Positions 1 to 10,534 of a stretch of 64,000 nt of DNA are shown in pieces. A program made the translations under genes and the position numbers. Below the pieces are notes generated by a model. It saw only the letters and a list, made by a program, of their open reading frames with translations. It did not search any database and was not told the origin of the DNA. The DNA is taken from the NCBI GenBank assembly GCA_014607495.2, contig CP053172.1:3238888-3302887 (forward strand). The letters are read 5' to 3'. Numbering within the stretch: position 1 is the stretch's first letter; every line of letters begins with the position of its first letter. Origin of the DNA: Carposina sasakii. Lineage: Eukaryota > Arthropoda > Insecta > Lepidoptera > Carposinidae.

Positions 1-137
1 ATTAGAGAGGCACTCATGAGAGAAAAAGAGCTAAGAGAGAAGAGAGCGGAAGATGCGACGCTATTGAAGCAGGCTGAGAGATCTTCGAAGGACCAAATCG
101 AGCATTTGACGAGAAAATGTGCATGTCTTAGGAAACT
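1..137 (+). CDS. coiled-coil gene, internal exon (left-truncated)
   Basis: Open from base 1 in frame 1 (45 codons plus 2 nt), rich in Glu, Lys and Arg. It ends AAACT|GTGAGT, leaving phase 2. The exon probably starts left of the window. Confidence 0.7.
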
Positions 138-3100
138 GTGAGTATTTTTTGTATACTTTTTTTTTTATTAAAACTAGATGTAACGATATACTATTAGTAG
201 ACGCCCATAACTTCGTCAGCTAAAACTTTCTTATCGTTCTCGTAGGAATCTCGAAAAATCCTTTCTTATAATAAATAATAATATAATATTCACACACTAC
301 ATAACACATTAACCTAGTCCCACACTAAGATCCCTAAGGTCATGGGTACTAAGCAACGGTATATAAATACATAGACAAGTATAGAAACATCCATGACTCG
401 GAAACAAACATCAATATTCATCATATCAATGTTTGCACCTACCGGGATTCGAACCCAGGACCTATGGCGTCGCAGGCAGAGTCACTACCTACTAGACCAA
501 TCGGTCGTTGGATGCCTATGCAGTACAAAGAACACAACCTCTAAATTTCAGCTCTCTAAGATTCGCAGTTTAGGCTGAGCGACGATCCGTCAGTGATTTA
601 GGACAAAGCATTTTATTTACATAGATCTAGGCTGAAAGCAAGCAAAACCTTTGATCATCTGTCACCGACCCTAAAAAACGTGAATATCAGAATGACGGGT
701 GTACGTAAAAAAATTGTGATTTTATACACATGAAAGCAATGTGAGGAATGTGCGTAAAATTGGAAGCAATGTGCTTTTAAAAAACAAGGGCTATTTCAGA
801 AAGTTAATGAGCCGCCAGCCTGATATCAGAATGACGGGTGTATTTTTAATACGAGCCAATGACTAAGAATGAAAACATTACCATTGCAATGTTCCGGCAA
901 TGCACTCAAACACACCAAAACACAATCGGATGCAGTCAAAGGTTTATAAGTATCAATATTGATAGTAAAAATTCAAAATTTCAACGCCTGCTACTTCGAA
1001 ATTTATTCGTAAGATTGCCTGTATGAAATCAGCATTGCTTTCATGTGTAGAAATGATAGAATCACTATTTTTTTACGTACACCCGTCATTCTGATATTCA
1101 CTAAAAAACACACAGCTGTGTTTAGCTAGAACTATAGGGTCAAAAAAAGATCCTAGTATCATGTCTAGCATAGCGTAAAATTAGTGATAAGCTAGCTCAT
1201 TGCCAACGCCTCTGAGTTCCGATTTATTCGACGTGCACGGAAAGAGATGCAGCTGATGTATTCTAGTGAAGCCCCGCATCAGTACGGGTATTTATTTCTC
1301 TGCTTACTATGCCGACACTTTAATATTGATACAATGCTTTTAACCACAGTGGTGTCATTATGTAGCGTACTCCATAATCGTCATAAGAGACCAAGTCGAA
1401 TGCCTTTGACAAATCCAAAAAACAGACAAAATGGCGATTTTCCTCTATGTACCTACATATTTCTATCTACCCGCAGTTTCGACGATATGCGAGCAAGATT
1501 AGGTGCTCGGGAGCAAGCGGCTGAGCAAGTGATAAAAGATCAAAACGTTGAGATCAATCAACTGAAAGCAGAGGTTGCCAGGCTTACTAAACTACTTACG
1601 GGGCAGATGTAAGTGCATACTTATCTACTTTGGTTAGACAACAATATTTTTCATTGTATTCATATATGATGTACCTACGTAACACACTTATAATTTGCAC
1701 AAACATTAGATTTTTAGTTGTAACAATATGTTGCTTTTAATGTATGCTCTGTAACCATGTCAAAATAAAATATCGATAGATCGCACAATTGTAGCAGCAA
1801 CCTATAGGACTGTAGTTCTGTCTGCGTCCTGTAAATGACTCTTCTCACTTCGCTAGCATGAAAATATTCCGAGATAGGTTCTATATCATTTTAAAATCTC
1901 TTTTTAGATTTCAACGCTCCATTCAAAAGGCTCTACCATCATTTCATCCTCACCCATCATCAACGTGACCTTGTCAATCGACATGACTTACCAAAAACAT
2001 GATGCCTTGCGACTTAAACATAATTTTATCAAACTACCCCCAGTTCACCGCAGCTTGGCGCCCGAACACAAGCCGACGGCTGCGAGAAAATGGCGGACAA
2101 CCACGAATCATACAAAACAGGGTTAATCGAACCAAACCAACCTCGAAGAAAGGGTATGTGATGAACTAACACACTGCTAGGTAAGCAAGAAAGGGGATGG
2201 AAAGGGAGTGACGTGGATAACTGTTCCCATTAACTAAAAATGTGTATTTTGTGTTCAGTTTTCGCTGATGAGGTGGTTTTTGGACAAATTTGTGCAGTCT
2301 ACTTGTTTGTATGGATGATTCGGTGGGATTTAATGTGTTTTCCATAAAAAATTAGACACCTTCGATAGCATGGTTACAAACATCGTCAATAATGTACAGT
2401 GCTAGTGACAAATGGCTGTACCTACCTACTTGATCCTGTAAATTCCTGTATTATATATTTCTGATGCGTTTATTCGATACACTACAAGTAACTATGGTAA
2501 AACTTGTGATAGCCCAATGGTTTAGACGTGCGCCTTCTAATCAGGGGGCGTAGGTTCGATACTTATGAACGATACTAGTGAATTTATTAGAGTGCAACCT
2601 TGTGCACTATAGGTAACATCTCCCGCGCAATTAGTTGGAGAACACTACCATTATGATTAATTTTATTTTTTATTCATTTCTTTATTTAATTACAAAATCT
2701 TAAAACTATATACAACGTCCCACAAAACGGCTGAAGAGCCATAACTTTATGCTGAAATCCAGTAACTACTTAGGTATCAAACAGAAGTAACAAATTTGAC
2801 AAAAAGCAACCGATTTAGTGAAAACTATACCACAAACCCCTGTTATTAAACACGACACACCTCTCATTAAACTAAAACAACTTTGTTTGGTAGTTAGTTT
2901 AAACATCATTTTATATTTGTGTAGATTTAGATTTGGTCCCACTACCTATATATTTAGCATGATGACATTAAATGTATTTATGTCTAAAAGGTGGTATATT
3001 TATAATAAACAAAGAAATATTTACTTTTCACCATAATTTTTTTCTTTCGAATCTATTTTGTTTATAATATTTAAGTGTCCATAGTTATATTTTTCATCAT

Positions 3101-3815
3101 GACAAACATATAATTAAAATATATTATAGCAATTTTCAAATTCTAAAGATATATAAAATCTTTGAAATAATAAACTACTAAGACTCAGACGAGGTAACAT
3201 TATTGCTCGAAGAATCGATAAAGATTCATCATCAACACATTTGCTCCAACAGGAAGCCTTCATTCGTCAAATCACGTGATGGACGCTATCGGAAATGGTA
3301 CAACAACGAACGATTCTACTTAAACCTAAACTTAAAATAATTTGTCCTACCTGTCCCCTTTTACCTCATTTATGTTAAGGTTGGAGAGGGACAAACCTGA
3401 CAAATTTTTAGTTTACGTTCAAGTGTAACGGTCAGAATCGACCGTAATGTTACTTATCTAGACAGTGGGGCAAGCACGAACCTTTTGATAGTATGTAACG
3501 CTATAGTTACACCGTCATATCTCAAAGATTTTGCGTGCGATAGCGTTACATCGCGTAAAAAAGGTTCATGCTTACCCTACCGTATTTAAAACTAGAACGC
3601 AAAATAACATAACCTCAAATATAGGTGGAACTCTAAGGACGCCAGAGTTCGCGCGCAAACGTGCCCCACTTCCGGAATTAACGCCACTTCCGCCGGAAGC
3701 ACGCAGAACGTCATTTGACTCGGGCCCCGGAAGGAAGCGGTCGCAAAGCGTCGATCTACCCGCAGTTCAAGTACCAACTAGAATTAAACAGTTGGAGGAA
3801 AAAACTAAAGAGTGA
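1..3815 (+). CDS. 3' exons of a coiled-coil protein gene (5' part outside window)
   Basis: Three exons, 1..137, 1477..1608 and 3638..3815, join in phase (447 nt) into 148 residues followed by TGA. The first 89 residues are highly charged with heptad-like hydrophobic spacing (stretches such as REKELREKRAED and NQLKAEVARL), so a coiled coil is expected. The C-terminal 59 residues are Pro/Arg/Ser-rich, with a basic phospho-site-like patch (GRKRSQSVDLP) and a short charged end (IKQLEEKTKE). I do not recognise the family; a cytoskeletal or motor-associated tail is possible but is a guess. The third exon's acceptor (CTAAG) is weak, though the frame and composition fit. The 3' end faces the MOGS 3' end about 6.6 kb away. 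Confidence 0.7.
280..515 (-). mobile_element. tRNA-derived SINE (family 1)
   Basis: The minus strand carries a pol III B-box (GGTTCGAATCCCGGTAGG) and a tRNA-like head. The body (CATGACTCGGAAACAAACAT on plus) recurs at 12950..13197, 29583..29790, 31917..32150 and 53200..53425. It is a tRNA-derived retroposon rather than a tRNA gene: the copies share a long non-tRNA tail. Confidence 0.8.
680..1100. mobile_element. long-TIR element with possible 9-bp target duplication
   Basis: The ends are inverted copies over about 60 bp (TGAATATCAGAATGACGGGT at 681 and its complement ending at 1100). CTAAAAAAC flanks both sides (671..679 and 1101..1109). Long TIRs with a 9-bp duplication resemble Mutator-like elements. 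No transposase is visible. A further internal copy of the end motif lies near 820. Confidence 0.6.
1477..1608 (+). CDS. coiled-coil gene, penultimate exon
   Basis: The acceptor CTACCCGCAG is strong and the donor is CAGAT|GTAAGT. Entry needs two bases from the previous exon (CT+T = Leu) and exit is phase 2. It encodes a charged helix containing EINQLKAEVARLTKLL. Confidence 0.75.
1609..3637 (+). other. intron of coiled-coil gene
   Basis: No gene seen. A tRNA-like SINE piece with a B-box-like GGTTCGAT lies around 2503..2590, related to 28037..28110. The rest is AT-rich unassigned sequence. Confidence 0.5.
3638..3815 (+). CDS. coiled-coil gene, terminal exon
   Basis: Entry completes ATG from AT+G. 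The 59 codons encode a Pro/Arg/Ser-rich tail and end in TGA at 3813..3815. The upstream acceptor has little polypyrimidine tract; an alternative AG at 3622..3624 would give a less gene-like frame. Confidence 0.65.
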
Positions 3816-4398
3816 ATTGTTATTAGTAGGTTATGTTGATGACGTAAATAATCCATACATTCAGGGTGTGATAAAAGGAGTATGTTAGCGAAATGAATAT
3901 AGAACGTATCCCTATCACAAGGTTTGAGACTCGAAATTACATGTTCATTTTTGAAGATTGTAGAAAATTTCTGTGTCGTTTAGGAATTTTTTCTATCAAA
4001 AAAGATCATGTCATCAAATAGCTAGCTTATCACCTGAAAGAACGCCCCTGAGTTCCTTAGTCGACTCTTACGACATGCACGGAAGGAGATGCAGCTGATG
4101 TATTCTAGTGAAGCCCTGAATCAGCACAGCTACGTCATCAACATATAAGTATATGTGAAATATATATATTATGTTAATACTTTGTACTCTTTAGCGAATT
4201 CGTCTAGTGTAAAATAATATCGAATAGAAAAGGGTATTAAAGTATATGTGACGTGCAATAAACTATATGTTTCCTATATGTTATATTAAATTAGTAAGTG
4301 ACTATTTTAAATTAATCGGAAACCTTTGGTATATGATTATAACTAACTTAGAAGAAACGTCAAATACCTATGTCCATACACACTTATATGGACGTCTA

Positions 4399-5152
4399 TA
4401 GCAGGCAAAGTAACAAAAACGAAATGCTATGAAAAAAGCCCACTAGAGATCAGGGCCGGATTTAGGGGAGGGCAACCGAGGCGATTGCCCCGGGGCCTCC
4501 ACAGTAGAGATTTTGGAAAAAATGAGGTGAGAAGGTAAACGCTTCCGGCCCCACCGGGACAGAGAGTTGTTGTTCGGTCCATGTATATATTTCTAATCAT
4601 TGTGAGAAACTTCGATATCGCGTTTTAGGATTTTGCATTCTATTGTTCCCTCCTGCCGATAGATGGCTCCGCTACAAAAATCTTTCAAATTCCAACTAGT
4701 AAACACTAGTAAACATCTTTTCCTTTGATAATTTTTCGGCTCTTTTACCTTTATCTACAGTACTTTGTACTTACATACTTAGGTACTTACGTGATTATTT
4801 AATTATATTATTCTTAAATATTAACAGAAATCATTGATCTATATTTGTTCACTCCAATCAGGCAATCAGTAAAATAAAAATTTGGGGCAAGGGGCCTCCG
4901 CTCCTTTGTTGCCCCGAGGCCTCCAGGCCTGTAAATCCGGCCTTGCTAGAGATAATCCACAAAACTTGAAGTCACTTTTCACATTTATTTTTCAAGATTT
5001 TATTTATTTATTCCTTGAGGAATTCTCCATATTATCTGGATAAATAAACAAAATGTGATTTGCAGTCTCAAATTTTGTGGATGAATCCTCTAAAAGTAGG
5101 CTATTTTTATAGCATTTCGCTTAACATAGTACCCCTTTTGTTACGCCCTGTA
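4399..5152. mobile_element. foldback MITE copy interrupted by a hAT element
   Basis: The two halves match other copies of the foldback family (compare 19009..19271): AGCCCACTAGAGAT on the left resumes on the right after the 4451..4945 insertion, and the right end reads GTTACGCCCTGTAT. The copy is decayed. Confidence 0.7.
4451..4945. mobile_element. hAT-type MITE with 8-bp TSD
   Basis: TIRs CAGGGCCGGATTTA and TAAATCCGGCCTTG. The target duplication CTAGAGAT is perfect at 4443..4450 and 4946..4953. No transposase. Confidence 0.88.
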
Positions 5153-6913
5153 TAATATAACAGAGGTTTCCATTTAATAAAAAACATGTGAGCAATAAAA
5201 TATGTATGTAAATTGTAAGTAAGTCATTGGTTGGCATTATAATTTATTTAATAATTCAATAACTTAAAATGATTAAGTAATAAAAAATTTTTGGTTATGT
5301 AATCATTAAATATATTCAAAATAATTATCTATATTTGAGTCTATAATAAATAAATAAAAATAAGCTAGCGTTATAGGCTAGGGCCAGTCATTGGAAAAAT
5401 TGTCTCTAAATTTAATAATTCAATGCTTCAGAACAATATTGAATCAAAATTGTTTTTTTTATATAATTATGTGCAAATTAATTGAACAGTTATGTTCATT
5501 ACATAATTATTTTATTATAATTATTTATCATACCTACATAAATATGATATAGGTATTTTTACAGACAACTCTGCTATCACTTACACGCTGTATAATATAC
5601 ACGCCAAATATAATTTAAATTGAAAGAACGTGCATAGTGTGAGTGAACTATAATATACATAGATATATATTTAATATTAAGTCCTGAGCCCCTACCATAA
5701 ATTATGCCAAGGCTATTTATACCGTGAAAGCAAGACGGCACTATAAGCATTGTAGAGTGCCATTTCACTCGCACAGTATAAGTAATCGTGCTTTTAAATG
5801 TCATGGTAAAACACCCATGTATAACTACCAAATAAATATGTTGTATTTACTCATTCGTTATGTATATAGGTAAATGCATTTTTAATAAAACAATTTGAAT
5901 TAATTAAACATGTATTTTTACTCAAATAACAAAATTTAAATAAATAATAATTTTACTAAATACTGGCTGCATGAATATATAATTTGCTTGGCCAGCTATT
6001 GGGTAAAAAAGAAAAAAATACGACAATAAAAAATGAGGGTATGACGATATTCATGATTCGGCAGCATTTTTCCAGCTTTTCCTGCCGAATCCTCAAATTA
6101 ATATCGTCCTATCCTCAATTTTTTTTTTTATAAATATTTCCATGCAGCCATTAATTTAAAATTATTTCTGATTGTAATAGACGATATAAAGGAAGAATCA
6201 CTTTAGGCACGAAGCCAAAGACAATTATTTTTAAATAGTCGCATGCGCAGGTCTCGAGAGGAAGAAAGATGGAAGATGCTCATGGGATGTAGCTTCTTAT
6301 TCATAGCATGCATTTGATTTTCGCGCGCTTTTTAACGTCAGTGTCAAGTAAATATTTACTTACCCTCGTTTTTTTATTTGCGTATATTTATTTTTCTTTT
6401 CTCCGAAGAAAAGGCAAAGGAAACTATATTTCCATATTATAAACTTTAATTTTTAGTAATAATGATATAAAGAAAGAATCACTTTGGTCAAATACTTTAT
6501 ATTTTAAACAAAAAAATACCTACGGCGACGTCTAATTTGTTTTTAATATTTACTTCTTATTTCTTTTAGTTTATTGCTCACTCTTCCCATACTTCACAAA
6601 ATCCATTATTTAAAAAAAAAGTAACATCGTATAAAGAAAACTTTATTGTAACTTTCTACAATATTTATTTACATAAATACAAAAATACTAAATATACACA
6701 ACATGTAAAATAATAAAATAAAATTAATAAATAAAAAACATTAACCTTTCATTTTTAAGTACCATTACTACATAAGCTTAACTACATATGAATGATTAAG
6801 AAATGCAATTTTCATACAAAATGTGTCTTTACTCTTCACACCTCGGACTAAAGTTACTCCGTCGTTCCTCCATGGTTATTAACTTTACTTAGGCTAAGAA
6901 TTTAATTTAAATC

Positions 6914-7263
6914 CGCCCCCTTAATACCTAACTAGCAAAAGCAAAGCGATAGCGAAAATTGTACAAAAATCGCTGATTGCTTGTCAAATTCGTACTACGT
7001 AAAATGAAATTCAAAGAAACATTGACAGTCCAAGGCGAGTATTGTACAATTTTCGCTATCGCTTTGCTTCGGCTTTGCTATTGCAAATTGGGTAATCAGG
7101 GGGCCGAAGCCGCGCGATCGCGATAATCTCGAGTGTGTGTGCGTGCGCGCAACGAGCGCTCGGCGTCCTCCCGCGCCCCGCACCTCGCCCAAGCACACAC
7201 ACACTCTCAATTATCGCGATCGCGCGGCTTCGGCTTTGCTATTGCTTTTACGTAATCAGGGGG
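6914..7263. mobile_element. TIR element(s) with CCGCCCCCTTA ends and GC-rich hairpin
   Basis: The left end (CCGCCCCCTTAATACC) and right end (ACGTAATCAGGGGGCC) match the element at 8444..8623. A second internal right-like end occurs at about 7100. The segment 7103..7235 is itself a GC-rich inverted repeat with arms containing GCGCGATCGCGATAAT, suggesting a fused or nested pair. Confidence 0.6.
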
Positions 7264-8093
7264 CCGCTTCTTATTATGTATTACATATAAACACCCGAAA
7301 TGGGTAGTCAGTTTAGTATAGCCAGGACAGATGTTAATGAACAGAGACAAGTTTTAACAACTTCAAAACAAAAACAAAACAAACCTAATATTGTCGATTC
7401 CGGCAGTCACACTTAAACCTAAACGTAAAATTAGTCCTACCTGTCCTTTTCTCTCTCAGCCATTTATGTTAAGAACGGAGAGAGATAGACCTGACTAAGA
7501 TTAGGTTTAGGTTTTAGTGTGACTGCCGGAATCGATCCTAATATGTATCATTATTTAAGTAATCTAATAATATTTTTGCTCTCTCTTTATTATTATTATT
7601 ATATAAAATGAAAATCCATAAATGGCAGTATGTTACAAGTGCTGTGGATTTTGGTAAATAAAATAAATAAATAACTAAAAATTGCTAGCTCATCGTCTGA
7701 GAGGACGCTCCTGAGTTCCTTAGTCGACTCTTACGAAATGCACGGAAGGAGATGCAGCTGTTTATTATTTGGCCAAAAAAAAATGTGGTATCTAGTTATA
7801 TAATTGACAAGTTATACTTCATTATAAAGTTACAGTTTCCCTAGACAGCGGCGCCGTCATTTAGCGGCAATGATATTACGGCACGTTTTATATGTAAGCT
7901 GCGTGGATTAAATTACCACTCTCTAGTAAACTGCATCAATTTAATCAGGCAGATAGACAACGTTCTGTTGACATCGTATCACCGTTATATTACGACACCG
8001 TTATCTTAGAAAAACATAGTGCTCTACTTTATGCTAGCTACACTGGATAATAATTTTAAAAGAACTACCTACATAGGCTGTAGTCCATATTCT

Positions 8094-8404
8094 AATCTGC
8101 ACGCGTATGATGAATTTGGTGAGAGCGAGATGTCTCACTTTTAAACGTCAAACTCGCAGAGCTATTAATAACTAGATAAACTAAGTGCATGTACTTTACA
8201 TGTAAAAATAGACTTAAGAATTAGAAAAGACACCTCGTTCTCAAGCCAAACTGAGTGAATTAGGGCTGATAGAAGTGGTTTGCAATCCCTTTTTACACAC
8301 CAAGTAGAAACACTTGCCTTGTCTAGTTATTACTTAGCTCTGTGAATTTGACGTTTAAAAGTGAGACATCTCGCTCTCACCAAATTCACCATACGCGTGC
8401 TGAT
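8094..8404. mobile_element. MITE with about 55-bp TIRs
   Basis: Ends are inverted copies around GGTGAGAGCGAGATGTCTCA. A second copy lies at 44057..44314. Confidence 0.75.
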
Positions 8405-8443
8405 ATACTCAAGACAATACCCACCCAAGATAACCCCCTTATT

Positions 8444-8623
8444 ACCTAACTAGCAAAAGCAAAGCGATAGCCAAAAATTGAACAAAAATCGCTGATTGCT
8501 TGTCAAATTCGTATTACGTAAAATGAATTTCAAAGGAACTTTGACATTTCAAGGCGAATATTGTACAATTTTCGCTGTCGCTTTGCTTCGGCTTTGCTAT
8601 TGCTTTTACGTAATCAGGGGGCG
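8444..8623. mobile_element. short TIR element, CCCCCTTATTACC family
   Basis: About 180 bp with inverted ends carrying GCAAAAGCAAAGCGATAGC. Related ends occur at 6914..7263, 40240..40325, 49791..49963 and about 51610..51650. Confidence 0.65.
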
Positions 8624-8895
8624 GTACACTTAAACCTAAATGTAAAACTAGTCCCACCTGTCCCTTTCTGTCTCAGACATTTATGTTAACAATGGAGAGA
8701 GAGACCTGTCTGAACTTTAAGTTAACGTTTGAGTGTTACGGTCAAAATCGACCATTATATCTATCTACAAAGGGTTTAGCCTAACCGGGATGTGAACCCG
8801 GGACCTAAGACTCGATAGCTACAAAACTAGCGTTCATATTGAAATCAAACAGAAGCGAAAAAAATACACAATAAATTCTTATTATTAGGTTCACT

Positions 8896-9682
8896 CATGG
8901 AGAAGAAATAAAAGAGGAGTAGCGGCTAAGTATATTTTCATACAGAAATAGTGTGCCGCGGAGCGGGGGTGAAGTATGGGACGAGGGGAGCATTGAACAC
9001 TGTAGCCCTGCCCATTTACATAGAAACGTAACCTTGTAGTGACTAGTCAAACTACTTGCTGTTTTACTAGTACTCATCACTAGATGGCAATATTATACTA
9101 CGTTTTAGTAATAAAGTACCTTGATAAAAGCGCTAGTGTCTTTGTAATTAAAATACGGTACATTTCGGAGCACAAGCGTGTGGTTACAGCTACTGCGTTA
9201 CACTGACGCTGAAGCTCCGCCCCTATCATGACGTCATGGCCTCACGATTGCCACACGACTCACTTCATAGTCCCACCTCCTCTTTTATACCTTCTTCATG
9301 GGTACACTCCACTATTTTAAGGCCGAGTTTTCCAACGATCAGATAGCCTATCAATAAATAAATATGATGCTGTCTCTATTTTAATCGAGATTTAAAGAAA
9401 GATAGCACTAACTTTATCCTTCATTTATGAAAAATCAGCCTTAAGTATGTCAATATCATGAAAAATATCTAGCGATGAGTAATTGCACAGTAAAACAATC
9501 TTGAACCATATTGATAATGAGCAAGTAGTTTGACTAGTCACTACAAGGTGGTTTCTATGTAAATGGGCAGGGCTACAGTGTTCAATGCTCCCCTCGTCCC
9601 ATACTTCACCCCCGCTCCGCGGCACACTATTTCTGTATGAAAATATACTTAGCCGCTACTCCTCTTTTATTTCTTCTCCATG
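8896..9682. repeat. large inverted repeat, arms about 170 bp
   Basis: 8896..9065 and 9512..9682 are near-perfect reverse complements (outer ends CATGGAGAAGAAATAAAAGA). The spacer holds ATGACGTCAT and a block also found inverted at about 21360..21475. Likely a foldback or TIR transposon. Confidence 0.75.
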
Positions 9683-10403
9683 GCCCTAAGTATGTCAATA
9701 TTCATTTTAAAGACAAATTTTCGTCAATTTGTTAAAGTAATTGATATTTTAAAACGGCACAGCGTGATCTAAAACTTAATACCTACTAAAATTTACTGAT
9801 TGGTCGCCTGGCTGACGCCAACTATTTCAGGAATGCTTTTAAACGCGTTTAGGTCACTGATATATAACATCTTCTTCTTCAGCCTATTGCAGTCCACTGC
9901 TGGACGTAGATCTCCCCCAGGGCACGCCACAAGATTGCAAGTATTTGCCCATAGACACCACGCTGGGTTGGTGACCGCCACTATACAGGGTGTAAAAAGA
10001 CAACGATGTTTTTTTTTTATACCTCGTATTCTTTGTGAGGTTACGATCATTTTCTTCTATGGAACCAACCCTGGGAAACGACGAAAAAAATTACAAAAAT
10101 ATACTGTCATTTTATTGCAAGCAATGTATTCGTTTGATGCTCAAAGTACAAATGTACCTACAAAACTAACATTATAACATTTTGACATGATATCTTTGAA
10201 AAAAATGTTTGTTAACCGATTTCAGATGGATTTATGTAAAAAAATGATAATATTAATGTAACTTTGGACCTATCTTGAAAACCCGTGGTTTACCAGAGGT
10301 GCTTCCATAGAAAAAAATTATCGTGATGTTACAAAGAATACAAGGTATTAAAAGAACAACGTTGTCTTTTTACACTCAGTATATAAAAAAAATATATATT
10401 AAC

Positions 10404-10534
10404 TCAATCGGCCATAGCCAGCGTAAATAACGCCGTCCATCCGGTGAACGGTCGGCAGCCGGACCCGTGTCCGGTTTCTCCGGAGTACTGCTCCCAGAAG
10501 TAACCGGTGCGTTTGTACTCCGATAGAATGTTAC
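10404..10534 (-). CDS. MOGS: MOGS exon 16 (terminal)
   Basis: Acceptor CCCCAG. Encodes [33 protein letters not shown], then TGA at 10404..10406. The pattern WEQY..GxGCRPFxGW is the glucosidase I C-terminus. Confidence 0.96.

Larger units (their letters stand above)
139..1476 (+). other. intron of coiled-coil gene with SINE and TIR element
   Basis: No coding signal. It holds a reversed tRNA-type SINE (about 280..515) and a terminal-inverted-repeat element (680..1100). A 95-bp piece at about 1185..1280 recurs at 4020..4130, 7682..7760 and, inverted, at 49170..49290. Confidence 0.6.
3816..10403. other. intergenic region between convergent gene 3' ends
   Basis: No coding region found. It contains a decayed foldback MITE (3864..4010), a hAT insertion nested in another foldback MITE (4399..5152), AT-rich unassigned sequence (5160..6890), GC-box TIR elements (6914..7263, 8444..8623), a TIR element (8094..8404), a large inverted repeat (8896..9682) and a LINE 3'-end piece near 9885..9985. 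Confidence 0.6.

Noticed and set aside
1247..1476. N-terminal part of a 121-codon ORF
   Set aside because: Intron sequence; the real exon starts after the acceptor at 1476 and only its 3' part is coding.
2053..2070. TGGCGCCCGAACA resembles a retroelement primer-binding site complementary to tRNA-Lys
   Set aside because: No LTR pair, polypurine tract or gag/pol coding sequence around it; a 13-nt match can be chance.
9793..10177. ORFs of 85 and 125 codons on opposite strands
   Set aside because: They cover a LINE 3'-end piece and MITE-like sequence downstream of the MOGS stop; no coding signature.
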